From contig MHYY01000041.1 of the NCBI GenBank assembly GCA_001830285.1, positions 1-33,703 of the forward strand: a stretch of 33,703 bases of DNA. Direction: 5' to 3'. Each line of letters begins with the position of its first letter. Position 1 is the stretch's first letter. The notes beneath the pieces are model-generated. The model saw nothing but the letters and a program-made list of their open reading frames with translations, was not told the origin of the DNA and searched no databases. A program made the translations under genes and the position numbers. This document shows, piece after piece, positions 7,630 through 15,813 of the stretch. Source of the DNA: Planctomycetes bacterium RIFCSPLOWO2_12_38_17. GTDB lineage: Bacteria; Planctomycetota; Brocadiia; Brocadiales; Brocadiaceae.

Positions 7630-9177
7630 TTATTTTTCCTTTGTCTTAATAACAACGTATCTAGAAAACTCGCCTCGTTTTACCAATAAAAGAATATCTT
7701 TTTCTTTACTTCCTTCACTTAATGCCTTCTTAAATTCAGAAACATTGCTAATCTTTTTTCTGTTCACCTCTTTGATTATGTCTCCTTCTCTCACATCGGC
7801 TGTCGCAGCGGTGCTTCCAGGTTGTACCTCAGTGACAATCACACCGCTGTCCTCTTCAACACCTAAATTTCTGGCTAATTCCTTTGTTAGATTTTGTACA
7901 GTCATTCCAAGGTCTTTTGTTGAAGGCGAAGCGCCCGGTCCAGCTGCAAATAAATCCGCTGGTTGTTCGCCAATTTTTACTGTTAACTCTTGTTCTTTGC
8001 CATCTCTAAGGATTTTAATTTTTACTTTTTTACCAACCTCTGTCTGAGCGACAACATTACGAAGGTGGTTAACATCTCGGACAGGTTTGCCATCGTATTC
8101 AATTACAATATCGCCGCCTTGAAGACCCGCTTCCCTTGCCGGGGAACTATCATTGACATCACTTACAAGAACGCCTTCAGTCACAGAAACATCAAATTTT
8201 TTTGCCAGTGCGGGATCAATGTCCTGAATTACAACACCTAACCAACCTCTCGTAACTTTGCCCTTTTCAACAAGGTCTCTCATAATGGTTTTAACCATGT
8301 TGATTGGTATGGCGAATCCAATGCCCTGATAACCGCCGCTTCTTGTGTATATAGCGGTGTTAATGCCAATGATTTCACCTCGGATGTTGACAAGCGGTCC
8401 TCCGCTATTTCCAGGATTGATAGCGGCATCTGTTTGAATCATATCTTCATATTGTGCAACACCTACATTTGCCCTTCCTGTGGCGCTGATTACACCGATA
8501 GAAACTGTTTGAGACAGGCCGAATGGATTACCAATAGCAATTGCCCACTGGCCGACCTTAATTGCATCTGAATCACCAAGTTTTGCAGTAGGTAAATTCT
8601 TACCTTCTATCTTTACTATAGCTATATCTGTTTGTGGGTCGGTACCCATTACCTTTCCGTCAAATTCCCTGCGATCACCTAAAGTGATTTGCAGCTCATC
8701 TGCGTCTTCTACAACATGATTGTTTGTAATTATATATCCCTTTTCACTATCAATGATTACACCTGAGCCGAGTCCCTGAATCTTATATTCACCTTCAGGG
8801 AATCTTGGTCTGAAAAATTTGTCAAAAAAATCATTGCCAAAAAAATCCCTGAATTGCTCGAATGGGTCAGCCCCTTCTTCGTCTTCGGGTCCTGGTCTGG
8901 GTTGTGAATGGAAACGGTCGTTTGGCATTTGTCTTTGTCTCTGTTGGCTATGTTTAAATGTTTTAACCGATGTGATAGAAACAACGGCTGGCTTGATCTG
9001 ATCGACGACACGTTCAAATACTTTTTCAAATTGTAAGGCGGCTGTTAACTCATCGCTATTTGTCTGTTTTTCTGTAGCGTACAGTTCTGCTTCGAATGGT
9101 AGATAAATACCGATTCCTGTAAATAGGGAAACGGAAAGTAAATAACCAGGTATAAATTTATGTAATTTCTTAAACAT
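7630..9177 (-). CDS. degP: HtrA/DegP-type serine protease with two PDZ domains
   Basis: This is a cell-envelope quality-control protease that degrades or refolds damaged exported proteins. The 515-aa chain begins with a hydrophobic export segment (about 10-30). The trypsin-like domain (about 125-295) carries the full triad H154 (ITNNHVVED), D184 (PQTDIAIV) and S258 (NPGNSGGPL). PDZ1 (about 300-400) and PDZ2 (about 420-512) follow, the DegP/DegQ/MucD arrangement. A charged Q-, R- and P-rich stretch (about 75-105) lies where the LA loop linker is in other DegP proteins. The ATG is preceded by AAGGAG (9188-9193) and a strong promoter. It stands alone and is divergent from the PLD-like gene. In a compartmentalised planctomycete the exact compartment is uncertain. 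Confidence 0.93.
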   Translation of the reverse strand: MFKKLHKFIPGYLLSVSLFTGIGIYLPFEAELYATEKQTNSDELTAALQFEKVFERVVDQIKPAVVSITSVKTFKHSQQRQRQMPNDRFHSQPRPGPEDEEGADPFEQFRDFFGNDFFDKFFRPRFPEGEYKIQGLGSGVIIDSEKGYIITNNHVVEDADELQITLGDRREFDGKVMGTDPQTDIAIVKIEGKNLPTAKLGDSDAIKVGQWAIAIGNPFGLSQTVSIGVISATGRANVGVAQYEDMIQTDAAINPGNSGGPLVNIRGEIIGINTAIYTRSGGYQGIGFAIPINMVKTIMRDLVEKGKVTRGWLGVVIQDIDPALAKKFDVSVTEGVLVSDVNDSSPAREAGLQGGDIVIEYDGKPVRDVNHLRNVVAQTEVGKKVKIKILRDGKEQELTVKIGEQPADLFAAGPGASPSTKDLGMTVQNLTKELARNLGVEEDSGVIVTEVQPGSTAATADVREGDIIKEVNRKKISNVSEFKKALSEGSKEKDILLLVKRGEFSRYVVIKTKEK

Positions 9178-9224
9178 GGTTGTAAAACTCCTTAAAGTAA
9201 TGATTAGTATATTAAATTTGTCGC

Positions 9225-9253
9225 ATTTTATTCTGGATATAAATTTTTGTCAA
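9225..9253 (-). promoter_or_regulatory. Sigma-70 type promoter for htrA
   Basis: On the minus strand TTGACA (9248-9253), a 17-bp spacer and TAAAAT (9225-9230) form a near-consensus promoter, about 48 nt before the htrA ATG. I see no sigma-E-like element. Confidence 0.65.
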
Positions 9254-9287
9254 TACAAATAAGATTGTGAATATTCTTGTGTTATAC

Positions 9288-9315
9288 TTGCAATTTATTT
9301 TTGTGTTGATAAAAT
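9288..9315 (+). promoter_or_regulatory. Possible promoter for the PLD-like gene
   Basis: TTGCAA (9288-9293), a 16-bp spacer and TAAAAT (9310-9315) could drive the plus-strand gene at 9440, back to back with the htrA promoter. The region is AT-rich, so a chance match is possible. Confidence 0.35.
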
Positions 9316-9439
9316 AATTTTAAATTCACAAAACTCTAAAAGGCTTAAGAATTATAAGAGATAGCTAATTTTCTTTGTAAACAGGTATTCAGAAATATTT
9401 GTTCCATAAAAAATATGATATGGAAAGGATATCTAAACC

Positions 9440-10855
9440 TTGAATAAAAAATATTTATTTACCGCCGTTGTACTAACTGTAATTATTTTACAGGGTATTG
9501 TGTTTTCTTCTGATGTTTACTTTAAGCATCAGGAAATAAAGTCACAGATTATAAAGGCAATAGAGGACTCTAAAGAGTCAATTGACATTGCAGTATCGCA
9601 TATTGATTCAAGTGACATTTTGGGGTTTTTGGTTAAAGCAAAGGAACGAGGTGTAACTATAAGAATTGTGGTAGATAGAAGATATGCTTTAAAGAAGGGG
9701 CCGTTTTCTATTCTTTGTAAGAATAACGAATTTCAAATTAAGATATTGAGACGTAAAGAGACGCTGCGCGGTAGTTTTGCCATTTTTGACAGCAAGTTAT
9801 TAACAACAGGGTCATATTGCTGGGGTGAAAATACCGGTAGATCTTACCTGGATCAGACTGTTTTTACAGATGAAGCAAAGTTGTTAGTAAAATATCAAAA
9901 GGAATTTGATCTTCTTTTCCATGAAGGAATGAAATCTGGAGTTAAACTAGTTCCTTATTCTAAAAAGGAAGTATCTCATGAGATTGTTGTGGAAAGATTG
10001 GAAGAGGCCAAAAAAATATCACCAAATATTATTTCTGGAAAGCAAATTATTGCGTCAAACTATGGTTTTACGATTACTGAGAATCCCTATGGTTACATTG
10101 ATATGAATTTTGATGAGTTTAATAGTATATTCGGAATGGCAAGTGATCTCTCAGACGAACAAAAGGAGAATCTGTGGAGTAAATGTGTGGGCAGAAAAGT
10201 AAAATGGAATGGTAATGTGAATTATATTGGTTGGACATTGTTAACAGGTTGGATGATGAGTGTTACGCATGGTGATACCGGTGTTGAGATAAAGTTAGAT
10301 TCGGCAAATAAGTCACATTTTTCAAGTGTAAAATATGGCAATACTGTAACGTATACTGGAAGTCTTGATTCTAGAGTGACAAGGATTTTTCCATACAAGC
10401 TGACAGATGGTGATGTGCTTGATATTGAGAATACAGCGCCAAGACAGTTGAGTTATGATGAATTAATAGAATGTCCAGATATTGTGCCTATTTCACAAGG
10501 GCCCAAAAAGGTCTTTATAGTGGAAACTTTTGAAGACATGGATAATATCTTTGGTAAAGGCAGTAAATTATTAGAAGCAGAAAAAGACGAGACATGGGAA
10601 AAATACGAAGGTAAATATGTCACGTGGACTGGGCAAATTGTTTATAAAAATATAAATGTTGCATCCGGTTTAAGAGTTGGAATGACACAGAAAGAAAGCG
10701 GGGATGTGGAGCTTAAAATCAATTTAGCCAAAAAAGACAAAGTGTTGCAATTCAAGGATGGTGAAACTGTAGTTTATTCAGGAAGGCTAAAATCAAGACG
10801 TGGAAGTAATACGCCATATATGTTAGAAGATGGTGATATTGTAAGTTTTAAATAG
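9440..10855 (+). CDS. Secreted PLD-like protein with degenerate HKD motif and duplicated C-terminal domain
   Basis: The 471-aa protein starts at TTG 9440, chosen because GGAAAGGA lies about 10 nt upstream. A hydrophobic N-terminus (about 5-23) suggests export. Residues 30-160 look like one phospholipase-D fold half: IKAIEDSKESIDIAVSHI, a Rossmann-like RGVTIRIVVD, and the C-terminal strand FAIFDSKLLTTGSYCW. In active members the latter is preceded by HxK; here that position reads LRGSF (109-113), so the catalytic His and Lys are replaced by Arg and Ser. From 222 to 471 there are two similar units of about 110 aa (about 222-330 and 358-471), each with an F-D/E-x(3)-N-I/S-I-F-G start, a K-V-x-W-x-G strand, a V-x-Y-x-G-x-L strand and a final DGD-V/I. 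They look like small beta-rich, OB-like domains. No function can be named; a binding role is more likely than catalysis. Confidence 0.7.
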   Translation: MNKKYLFTAVVLTVIILQGIVFSSDVYFKHQEIKSQIIKAIEDSKESIDIAVSHIDSSDILGFLVKAKERGVTIRIVVDRRYALKKGPFSILCKNNEFQIKILRRKETLRGSFAIFDSKLLTTGSYCWGENTGRSYLDQTVFTDEAKLLVKYQKEFDLLFHEGMKSGVKLVPYSKKEVSHEIVVERLEEAKKISPNIISGKQIIASNYGFTITENPYGYIDMNFDEFNSIFGMASDLSDEQKENLWSKCVGRKVKWNGNVNYIGWTLLTGWMMSVTHGDTGVEIKLDSANKSHFSSVKYGNTVTYTGSLDSRVTRIFPYKLTDGDVLDIENTAPRQLSYDELIECPDIVPISQGPKKVFIVETFEDMDNIFGKGSKLLEAEKDETWEKYEGKYVTWTGQIVYKNINVASGLRVGMTQKESGDVELKINLAKKDKVLQFKDGETVVYSGRLKSRRGSNTPYMLEDGDIVSFK

Positions 10856-10873
10856 CAAGATAAAAAACATTCA

Positions 10874-10903
10874 TTGACATTTTTGTTATAGTGTTTTTGT
10901 ATT
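10874..10903 (+). promoter_or_regulatory. Possible promoter for the TPR gene
   Basis: TTGACA (10874-10879), an 18-bp spacer and TGTATT (10898-10903) lie 86 nt before the chosen ATG at 10989. The -35 box is perfect, the -10 box is poor. Confidence 0.4.
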
Positions 10904-10988
10904 TATCTGTTAATTGGTTTTCTAATCCTGTCATGTTAGAAAGGGGTTGCTGACTTTATTTCGCTTTAGAGCGAAGGGAGGCGTGGTC

Positions 10989-12821
10989 ATGGTCAGAAAA
11001 GTGATGGGTATAATAATTGTATTTTTTATTGCTTTTATTGGATTAAAGGGGATGTCGTTTGCGGCTGACAGTTATGAATCGGCAGTTAGCGACGGGAATG
11101 TTTTTGTCCGTAAACAAATGTATCAGGAAGCCCTCGATGCCTATGAAGATGCTGTTCGGTTGAAACCGAACGCCTTTGAGGCGTGGTATAATAAAGGGCT
11201 TGTACTTGATTATTTAGGTAGATTTATGGATGCCGTTGAATCATTTGAAAGGGCCGCACAATATAAACAGGATTATTACGAGGCGTGGTATATGAAAGGA
11301 AGGTCCTTAGACCATGCTGGTAAGTATGAAGAGGCAATTAAGGCATTTAATAAGGCAATTGAGATAAAACCCGATTATTTTGTGGCGTTGTACAACAAGG
11401 GTAACGTACTAGACCACATTGGAGAGCTAGATGCGGCTGTTGAGACATACGACCGTATTATAAAACTGAAACCCGATGCTTATGATGCATGGAATAATAA
11501 AGGCTTGACCCTTGCTAAGGTTCCAAACAGGCGAAATGAGGCATTGGAGTCATATGACAAGGCAATTGCAATAAATCCACAATATTATGAGGCATGGATT
11601 AATAAGGGAAATTGTTTTGTCAGATTACGCAAGTATAAAGAAGCGGTTGATGCATATGACAAGGCAATCGAAATAAAGCCTACTGAACATGCTGCATGGG
11701 CAGACAAAGGGTTTACACTTGCAGATTTAGGCAAACATGAAGAAGCTGTAAAGGCTTTCGATAAAGCCATAGAACTTAAGCCTGATTCCTATGCCGCATG
11801 GAATGGTAAGGGGCTTGCGCTTGATGCCTTGGGTAGATATGAAGAAGCCCTTGTGGCATATGGGAAGACTATTGAAATACAACCCGATTCTTACGGTGCA
11901 TGGACAAATAAAGGATTGGCTCTATCCAAGATTGGAAAGCATATTGAAGCTGTGGCTGCATACGAAAAGTCCCTGCAGATTCAGCCTGATTCTTATGAAA
12001 CGATTACAAATAAAGGCGGTGAGCTTTTTCAACTTGGTAAATATGAGGAGGCAATAAAGGCATTTGAAGGCGCCATAAAATTGAAATCTGATTATCCACA
12101 GGTTTGGAATGCAAAGGGATTGGCGCTTTTGCGGTTAGGTAGATTTATGGAGGCAGTAAAGTCGTTTGATAAAGTAGCTCAGATAATAACAGAAGAAGAA
12201 GCCACAAGCATTCCCAGACAGGCAAAGATTAGATTTGAAGCGCTGAGTAATAAAGGTCTTGCGCTTGTACAGTTAAAGAATTATGAAGAGGCAATTAAGG
12301 CATTTGATAAGGCCTTGAATTTAAAATCAGATGCCTTTAGTTTATGGATAAATAAAGGACTAGCTCTTTTAGAATTGGAAAAACACCAGGAGGCATTAGA
12401 CGCCTTTAGTAAGGCAACGACATTAAGCGGAAATATACATGAGGCGTGGAATTTTAAGGGTTATGTATTTGAAGAAATGGGAAAACAGCTGGAGGCGCTT
12501 GATGCTTATGATAAGGCAATCCAAACTAAGCCTGATTTTATTGAAGCATTGAATAATAAAGGGCTTTTGTTAGATTTTATGGGAAAGCACGGCGAGGCAA
12601 TTGAGATTTATGACAAAGCATTAAAGATAAAACCTGATTTTGATGTTGCGTGGTTTAATAAGGCATGCGCATATGCCTTACTTCAGAATAAGGAGGGTAC
12701 CCTGAGTTCTTTGAGTAAGGCTATAGAATTAAATCCCAGATATAAAACTATAGCGAAGAATAATCCTGATTTTTTAGCTCTTAAGGGTACTGAGGAATTT
12801 GAAAAAATTATAAGTAAATAA
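10989..12821 (+). CDS. Secreted 16-repeat TPR protein
   Basis: I place the start at ATG 10989 (610 aa), preceded by AGGGAGG with 7 nt spacing; the frame is open upstream to a TTG at 10947, but that start has worse spacing and would precede the signal peptide. The N-terminus MVRKVMGIIIVFFIAFIGLKGMSFAA is a clear export signal with a likely cut after the A-A. The rest is nearly continuous 34-residue TPR units; I count 16, many ending in EIKPD or ELKPD. Unit 5 has one extra residue, and unit 11 has an insert of about 11 residues (ITEEEATSIPRQAK). TPR solenoids bind other proteins; no enzymatic domain is present. In this group such proteins act as envelope scaffolds, but no partner is visible here. 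Only the repeat nature is certain. Confidence 0.85.
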   Translation: MVRKVMGIIIVFFIAFIGLKGMSFAADSYESAVSDGNVFVRKQMYQEALDAYEDAVRLKPNAFEAWYNKGLVLDYLGRFMDAVESFERAAQYKQDYYEAWYMKGRSLDHAGKYEEAIKAFNKAIEIKPDYFVALYNKGNVLDHIGELDAAVETYDRIIKLKPDAYDAWNNKGLTLAKVPNRRNEALESYDKAIAINPQYYEAWINKGNCFVRLRKYKEAVDAYDKAIEIKPTEHAAWADKGFTLADLGKHEEAVKAFDKAIELKPDSYAAWNGKGLALDALGRYEEALVAYGKTIEIQPDSYGAWTNKGLALSKIGKHIEAVAAYEKSLQIQPDSYETITNKGGELFQLGKYEEAIKAFEGAIKLKSDYPQVWNAKGLALLRLGRFMEAVKSFDKVAQIITEEEATSIPRQAKIRFEALSNKGLALVQLKNYEEAIKAFDKALNLKSDAFSLWINKGLALLELEKHQEALDAFSKATTLSGNIHEAWNFKGYVFEEMGKQLEALDAYDKAIQTKPDFIEALNNKGLLLDFMGKHGEAIEIYDKALKIKPDFDVAWFNKACAYALLQNKEGTLSSLSKAIELNPRYKTIAKNNPDFLALKGTEEFEKIISK

Positions 12822-12926
12822 AGGCTCTCAATGGTTTTTATTAGATTGATTAGTCAATGACCAGTATATTGGAATCTTTAGTATTAGATTATTTTGGTAT
12901 AATTCGGGCTGATGTAATTGTTCAAA

Positions 12927-14369
12927 TTAAAGCTTCTGAAAAGTTAGTTTTAAAATCTTCTTCGTTTCAGGTGTAACCTTAACCTTATTATCAATGCACA
13001 CGCCAATAACCCATATGGGTTGATCGTTCATTACAACAACTGGAATTGCATTACGTTGCTGAGCCGGGATTTTTTTATCTATAAATATGTCTTTTAGTTT
13101 TTTATGCCCCTTTGTACCCAAAGGCGAAATTGCATCACCGTCTTTACGCCCTCTTACAGATATAGGCAAGGTAATTCTTCCAAGATCCAGAATCTCTTCA
13201 TTTTTTGTCTTTATTCTTTTGTATTCATCTAATGATAAATTTTGCACATCTGAAATTTCAGCTGTTAGTTGGCCTGAAGGGTAAATTGGTGTTATCCCAG
13301 GTATCTGAATGATAGTTTCAGGTATAGGTATAAAAGATTTCTGAAGAGGTGTTTTTCTGATATAAAGAATCCCTTTTTCATGCCACAAATGAAGTTTCCC
13401 TGGTAATTGGAATTGCCGTCCTTTACCCTTTTTTGATGTTTCTTCAATTATTTTAGTATAGTGTGCGTAGCTGAATTCTTTTAGTGGTATTTGCATTTCC
13501 ATTAAAATTTCGTAGAAAATAAAATATTGTATTATTTTGGACTGTTTTGATAGAAGATGCGAGTTAATGATATATGAATCTTCAGCTCTTTTTATAATAA
13601 CGGTTTCTAAGGTCTTTTTTGCTTCAGAAGATAGATATTTATTATTTATATTGAGGATTTGACTTAATTGTAAAAGTGTATTTCTAAAATTGGGGTTGTA
13701 CTGGTTTTCAATTAATGGGATTAGTTCATGTCTTATTTTATTTCTAAGGTATTTCGTTTCATAGTTAGATGTATCTATTCTAAAATCTGCTTGTTCGTTT
13801 TTCAGATATTCGATAATTTCATTTCTCCAGGTATACAGAAGCGGGCGTATTAGTTGGGTTGATGAGTCTCCGGTAAGCTGGCGTTTTATTGGGATTCCTT
13901 CTAATCCTGATAAACCCGTTCCTCTTATTATTCTATGTAAAATGGTTTCTGCGTTGTCATCTGCCGTATGACCTAATGCCACAACAGAGGCATTGTAAGT
14001 TCTTGATGACTCAATAAAAAATTTGTATCTTTCACAGCGGGCAGCTTCTTCTATTGAACATTTAGTTTGTATGGCGATTTTATGAACATCCACATTTTTT
14101 AAAATAAATGGTAGGTGTAGTTCTTCTGATAGTTTCTGAATGAATAGGGCATCTTCTTCAGAGTCTTTTCCACGAAGTTGGTGATTTAAATGGGCTACGA
14201 TAAGGTGCAAGTGGAGCCTTTTGTTTGTGTTAATGGCATAGAGGACTTTTAATAACGCAACTGAATCAGGTCCGCCAGATACACCAACTATTATCGTATC
14301 ATTTGGGTTGATAAGATTATATTTATCAATAGTATTGAAGACATTGAAGGATAGTTTATTGAGCTGCAT
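12927..14369 (-). CDS. tilS: tRNA(Ile)-lysidine synthase TilS
   Basis: TilS adds lysine to cytidine 34 of the AUA-reading tRNA-Ile, so that it pairs with AUA instead of AUG. The 480-aa protein has the N-type ATP pyrophosphatase loop SGGPDS (31-36), HLNHQLRG (60-67), and the family signature HTADDNAETILHRIIRGTGLSGLEGIP starting at 134. The C-terminal third contains the TilS substrate-binding domain, with RGRKDGDAISPLGTKGHKKLKDIFID typical of full-length bacterial TilS. The gene is alone on its strand, divergent from the DUF192 lipoprotein gene. The predicted leader is only about 24 nt and has no obvious Shine-Dalgarno. It converges with the TPR gene across a 105-nt gap that shows no strong terminator. 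Confidence 0.93.
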   Translation of the reverse strand: MQLNKLSFNVFNTIDKYNLINPNDTIIVGVSGGPDSVALLKVLYAINTNKRLHLHLIVAHLNHQLRGKDSEEDALFIQKLSEELHLPFILKNVDVHKIAIQTKCSIEEAARCERYKFFIESSRTYNASVVALGHTADDNAETILHRIIRGTGLSGLEGIPIKRQLTGDSSTQLIRPLLYTWRNEIIEYLKNEQADFRIDTSNYETKYLRNKIRHELIPLIENQYNPNFRNTLLQLSQILNINNKYLSSEAKKTLETVIIKRAEDSYIINSHLLSKQSKIIQYFIFYEILMEMQIPLKEFSYAHYTKIIEETSKKGKGRQFQLPGKLHLWHEKGILYIRKTPLQKSFIPIPETIIQIPGITPIYPSGQLTAEISDVQNLSLDEYKRIKTKNEEILDLGRITLPISVRGRKDGDAISPLGTKGHKKLKDIFIDKKIPAQQRNAIPVVVMNDQPIWVIGVCIDNKVKVTPETKKILKLTFQKL

Positions 14370-14399
14370 ATTTAAAAACCGTTTTTATTTCCTATTTGA

Positions 14400-14428
14400 A
14401 ATATATCTTGTTATTTTGAGTATGTCAA
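14400..14428 (-). promoter_or_regulatory. Sigma-70 type promoter for tilS
   Basis: On the minus strand TTGACA (14423-14428), a 17-bp spacer and TATATT (14400-14405). It lies back to back with the promoter of the DUF192 gene, with 13 bp between the two -35 boxes. Confidence 0.65.
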
Positions 14429-14441
14429 GTTTAGAAATAGA

Positions 14442-14469
14442 TTGACTTTAGTTTGCTGGTTCGTAAAAT
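14442..14469 (+). promoter_or_regulatory. Sigma-70 type promoter for the DUF192 gene
   Basis: TTGACT (14442-14447), a 16-bp spacer and TAAAAT (14464-14469). Transcription would start near 14476, about 50 nt before the chosen ATG, which also makes a TTG start at 14488 less likely. Confidence 0.55.
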
Positions 14470-14526
14470 ATCCCTTGCCTCATAATATTGAGAAGTCCAG
14501 TTTTGAAGGATGTTCATGTAAATTAT

Positions 14527-14979
14527 ATGAAAAAGGTTACAGCCGCGTTCTTAGTTCTCATCCTTGTTGGGTTTATTTTTAATGTCTTCGTTGGTTGCGC
14601 AAAATCAAGAAAGGGGCGAAAGCTACCAATTAATGTTGCTGGAATTGAGCTGGAGGTTGAATTGGCAATAACGCCTGAAGAACTATCTACAGGTCTAATG
14701 TATCGTGACAGATTAGATGATAATCAAGGCATGTTATTTGTCTTTTCTGAAGAAAGAATTCTTTCTTTCTGGATGAAGGATACCCGTGTGCCTCTGTCTA
14801 TAGCATTTATTAAAGCGAATGGTAGAATTATTCAAATTGAATCAATGAAACCATACAGCCTGGATTCTCACGTTTCAAAAGAAATGGTCAAATATGCATT
14901 AGAGATGAAAGACGGTTGGTTTGCAAATCATAAGGTAAAAGAAGGGGATATCGTTAAAATACCGCCTATCATGAATTGA
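14527..14979 (+). CDS. DUF192-family lipoprotein
   Basis: This is a DUF192 protein; the family is widespread and its function is not established. I choose ATG 14527 (150 aa) because it begins MKK and is followed by a hydrophobic segment ending in a lipobox-like FVGC, with Cys24 as the acylation site. The frame is open to a TTG at 14488, which would bury the signal. The mature part shows the family pattern: VELAITPEELSTGLMYRD, QGMLFVF, and SFWMKDTRVPLSIAFI, then IIQIESMKP. These residues form a compact beta-rich domain. AAGGA lies about 16 nt upstream, farther than usual. It is divergent from tilS and not obviously in an operon with the next gene. Confidence 0.85.
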   Translation: MKKVTAAFLVLILVGFIFNVFVGCAKSRKGRKLPINVAGIELEVELAITPEELSTGLMYRDRLDDNQGMLFVFSEERILSFWMKDTRVPLSIAFIKANGRIIQIESMKPYSLDSHVSKEMVKYALEMKDGWFANHKVKEGDIVKIPPIMN

Positions 14980-15128
14980 AATAGATGTATACGGATGGGA
15001 AAAACTGAAAAGAAACACAATTGAGTGTGTGATTCATTCTTCAGATAATATAAAAATTTAACGTAGTGTTGCCCATGTATTTTTGCTTTTCATTGTAAGT
15101 TGTCTTTTGTGTCTTGGTATTGATACAA

Positions 15129-15157
15129 TATTTTAGGCGGTAGAAATTCCTAAAATA
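15129..15157. promoter_or_regulatory. 9-bp perfect dyad before the SUMF1-like gene
   Basis: TATTTTAGG (15129-15137) and its exact complement CCTAAAATA (15149-15157) are separated by 11 nt and end 3 nt before the AGGAA ribosome-binding site (15161-15165) of the next gene. It may be an operator overlapping a -10 region (a weak TTGTGT-N16-TATTTT can be read here) or an RNA hairpin at the ribosome-binding site. Confidence 0.45.
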
Positions 15158-15171
15158 GTCAGGAATTTGAT

Positions 15172-15813
15172 ATGCCACGTATAATTAGTGTTATTAATGA
15201 AGCAGATGGTTCGGAAATGGTACTCATACCAAGTGGAGAATTTATCATGGGTGAAGAGAGAACCGTTGTGAATGTGAACGCTTTTTATATTGATATGTTT
15301 CCAATAACCAATTCTCAATATAAAAAATTTATTGAGATTACAGGCATAAGAGAGCCTTTTTTTTGGGATGATGAGCGCTTTAATAAACCATTGCAACCGG
15401 TTGTTGGTGTAAGCTGGAATGATGCGGTTGCTTATGCTAAGTGGGCGGGCAAACGACTACCGAAAGAGATTGAGTGGGAAAAAGCAGCGCGTGGAGTTGA
15501 CGGCCGGGAATATCCGTGGGGAAATACTCAGCCTGATAATACAAAGGCAGTCTATAACTTGGATCCAAATAAAGGAGCACCTGCGCCTATAGGTAACCGA
15601 AAGGAGGGCGCAAGTCCTTATGGTTGTTTTGATATGGCAGGAAACGTGTGGGAATGGTGTGAGGATTGGTATGAAGAAGGGAAATTCAGGGTAGTCAGGG
15701 GTGGTTCATGGGTAAATCATCACTACATCCTCAGGAGTGCTTATAGAAGCTGCAGTTATCCCGAGGGTAGAGATAATAATGTTGGTTTCCGATGTGTTAA
15801 ACAAAGTAAATAA
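15172..15813 (+). CDS. FGE/SUMF1-domain protein lacking the active-site cysteines
   Basis: The whole 213-aa protein is one formylglycine-generating-enzyme (SUMF1) domain of C-type-lectin-related fold, with no signal peptide. Characteristic stretches are MVLIPSGEFIMG (16-27), FPITNSQYKKFI (43-54), PVVGVSWNDAVAYAKWAGKRLP (76-97), EWEKAARG, YPWGN, GCFDMAGNVWEWCEDWY (151-167), RVVRGGSW (173-180) and NVGFRC (203-208). True sulfatase-activating FGEs have two cysteines after the GGSW region, six residues later and five apart by position; aligned here they are N182 and L187. So it is probably not a copper-dependent FGE. Related proteins without these cysteines include kinase-associated, NirV-like and other non-FGE members. 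AGGAA lies 6 nt before the ATG. No sulfatase gene is in the window. Confidence 0.88.
   Translation: MPRIISVINEADGSEMVLIPSGEFIMGEERTVVNVNAFYIDMFPITNSQYKKFIEITGIREPFFWDDERFNKPLQPVVGVSWNDAVAYAKWAGKRLPKEIEWEKAARGVDGREYPWGNTQPDNTKAVYNLDPNKGAPAPIGNRKEGASPYGCFDMAGNVWEWCEDWYEEGKFRVVRGGSWVNHHYILRSAYRSCSYPEGRDNNVGFRCVKQSK

Noticed and set aside
7745-8241. Two overlapping plus-strand frames opposite htrA
   Set aside because: They are antisense to the PDZ domains of a clear HtrA protease; no recognisable protein content.
10947-10988. Upstream TTG start for the TPR protein
   Set aside because: The ATG at 10989 has a strong AGGGAGG at proper spacing and begins directly with the signal peptide.
15172-15813. 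Genuine sulfatase-activating formylglycine-generating enzyme
   Set aside because: Both active-site cysteines are missing at the aligned positions and no sulfatase is nearby.
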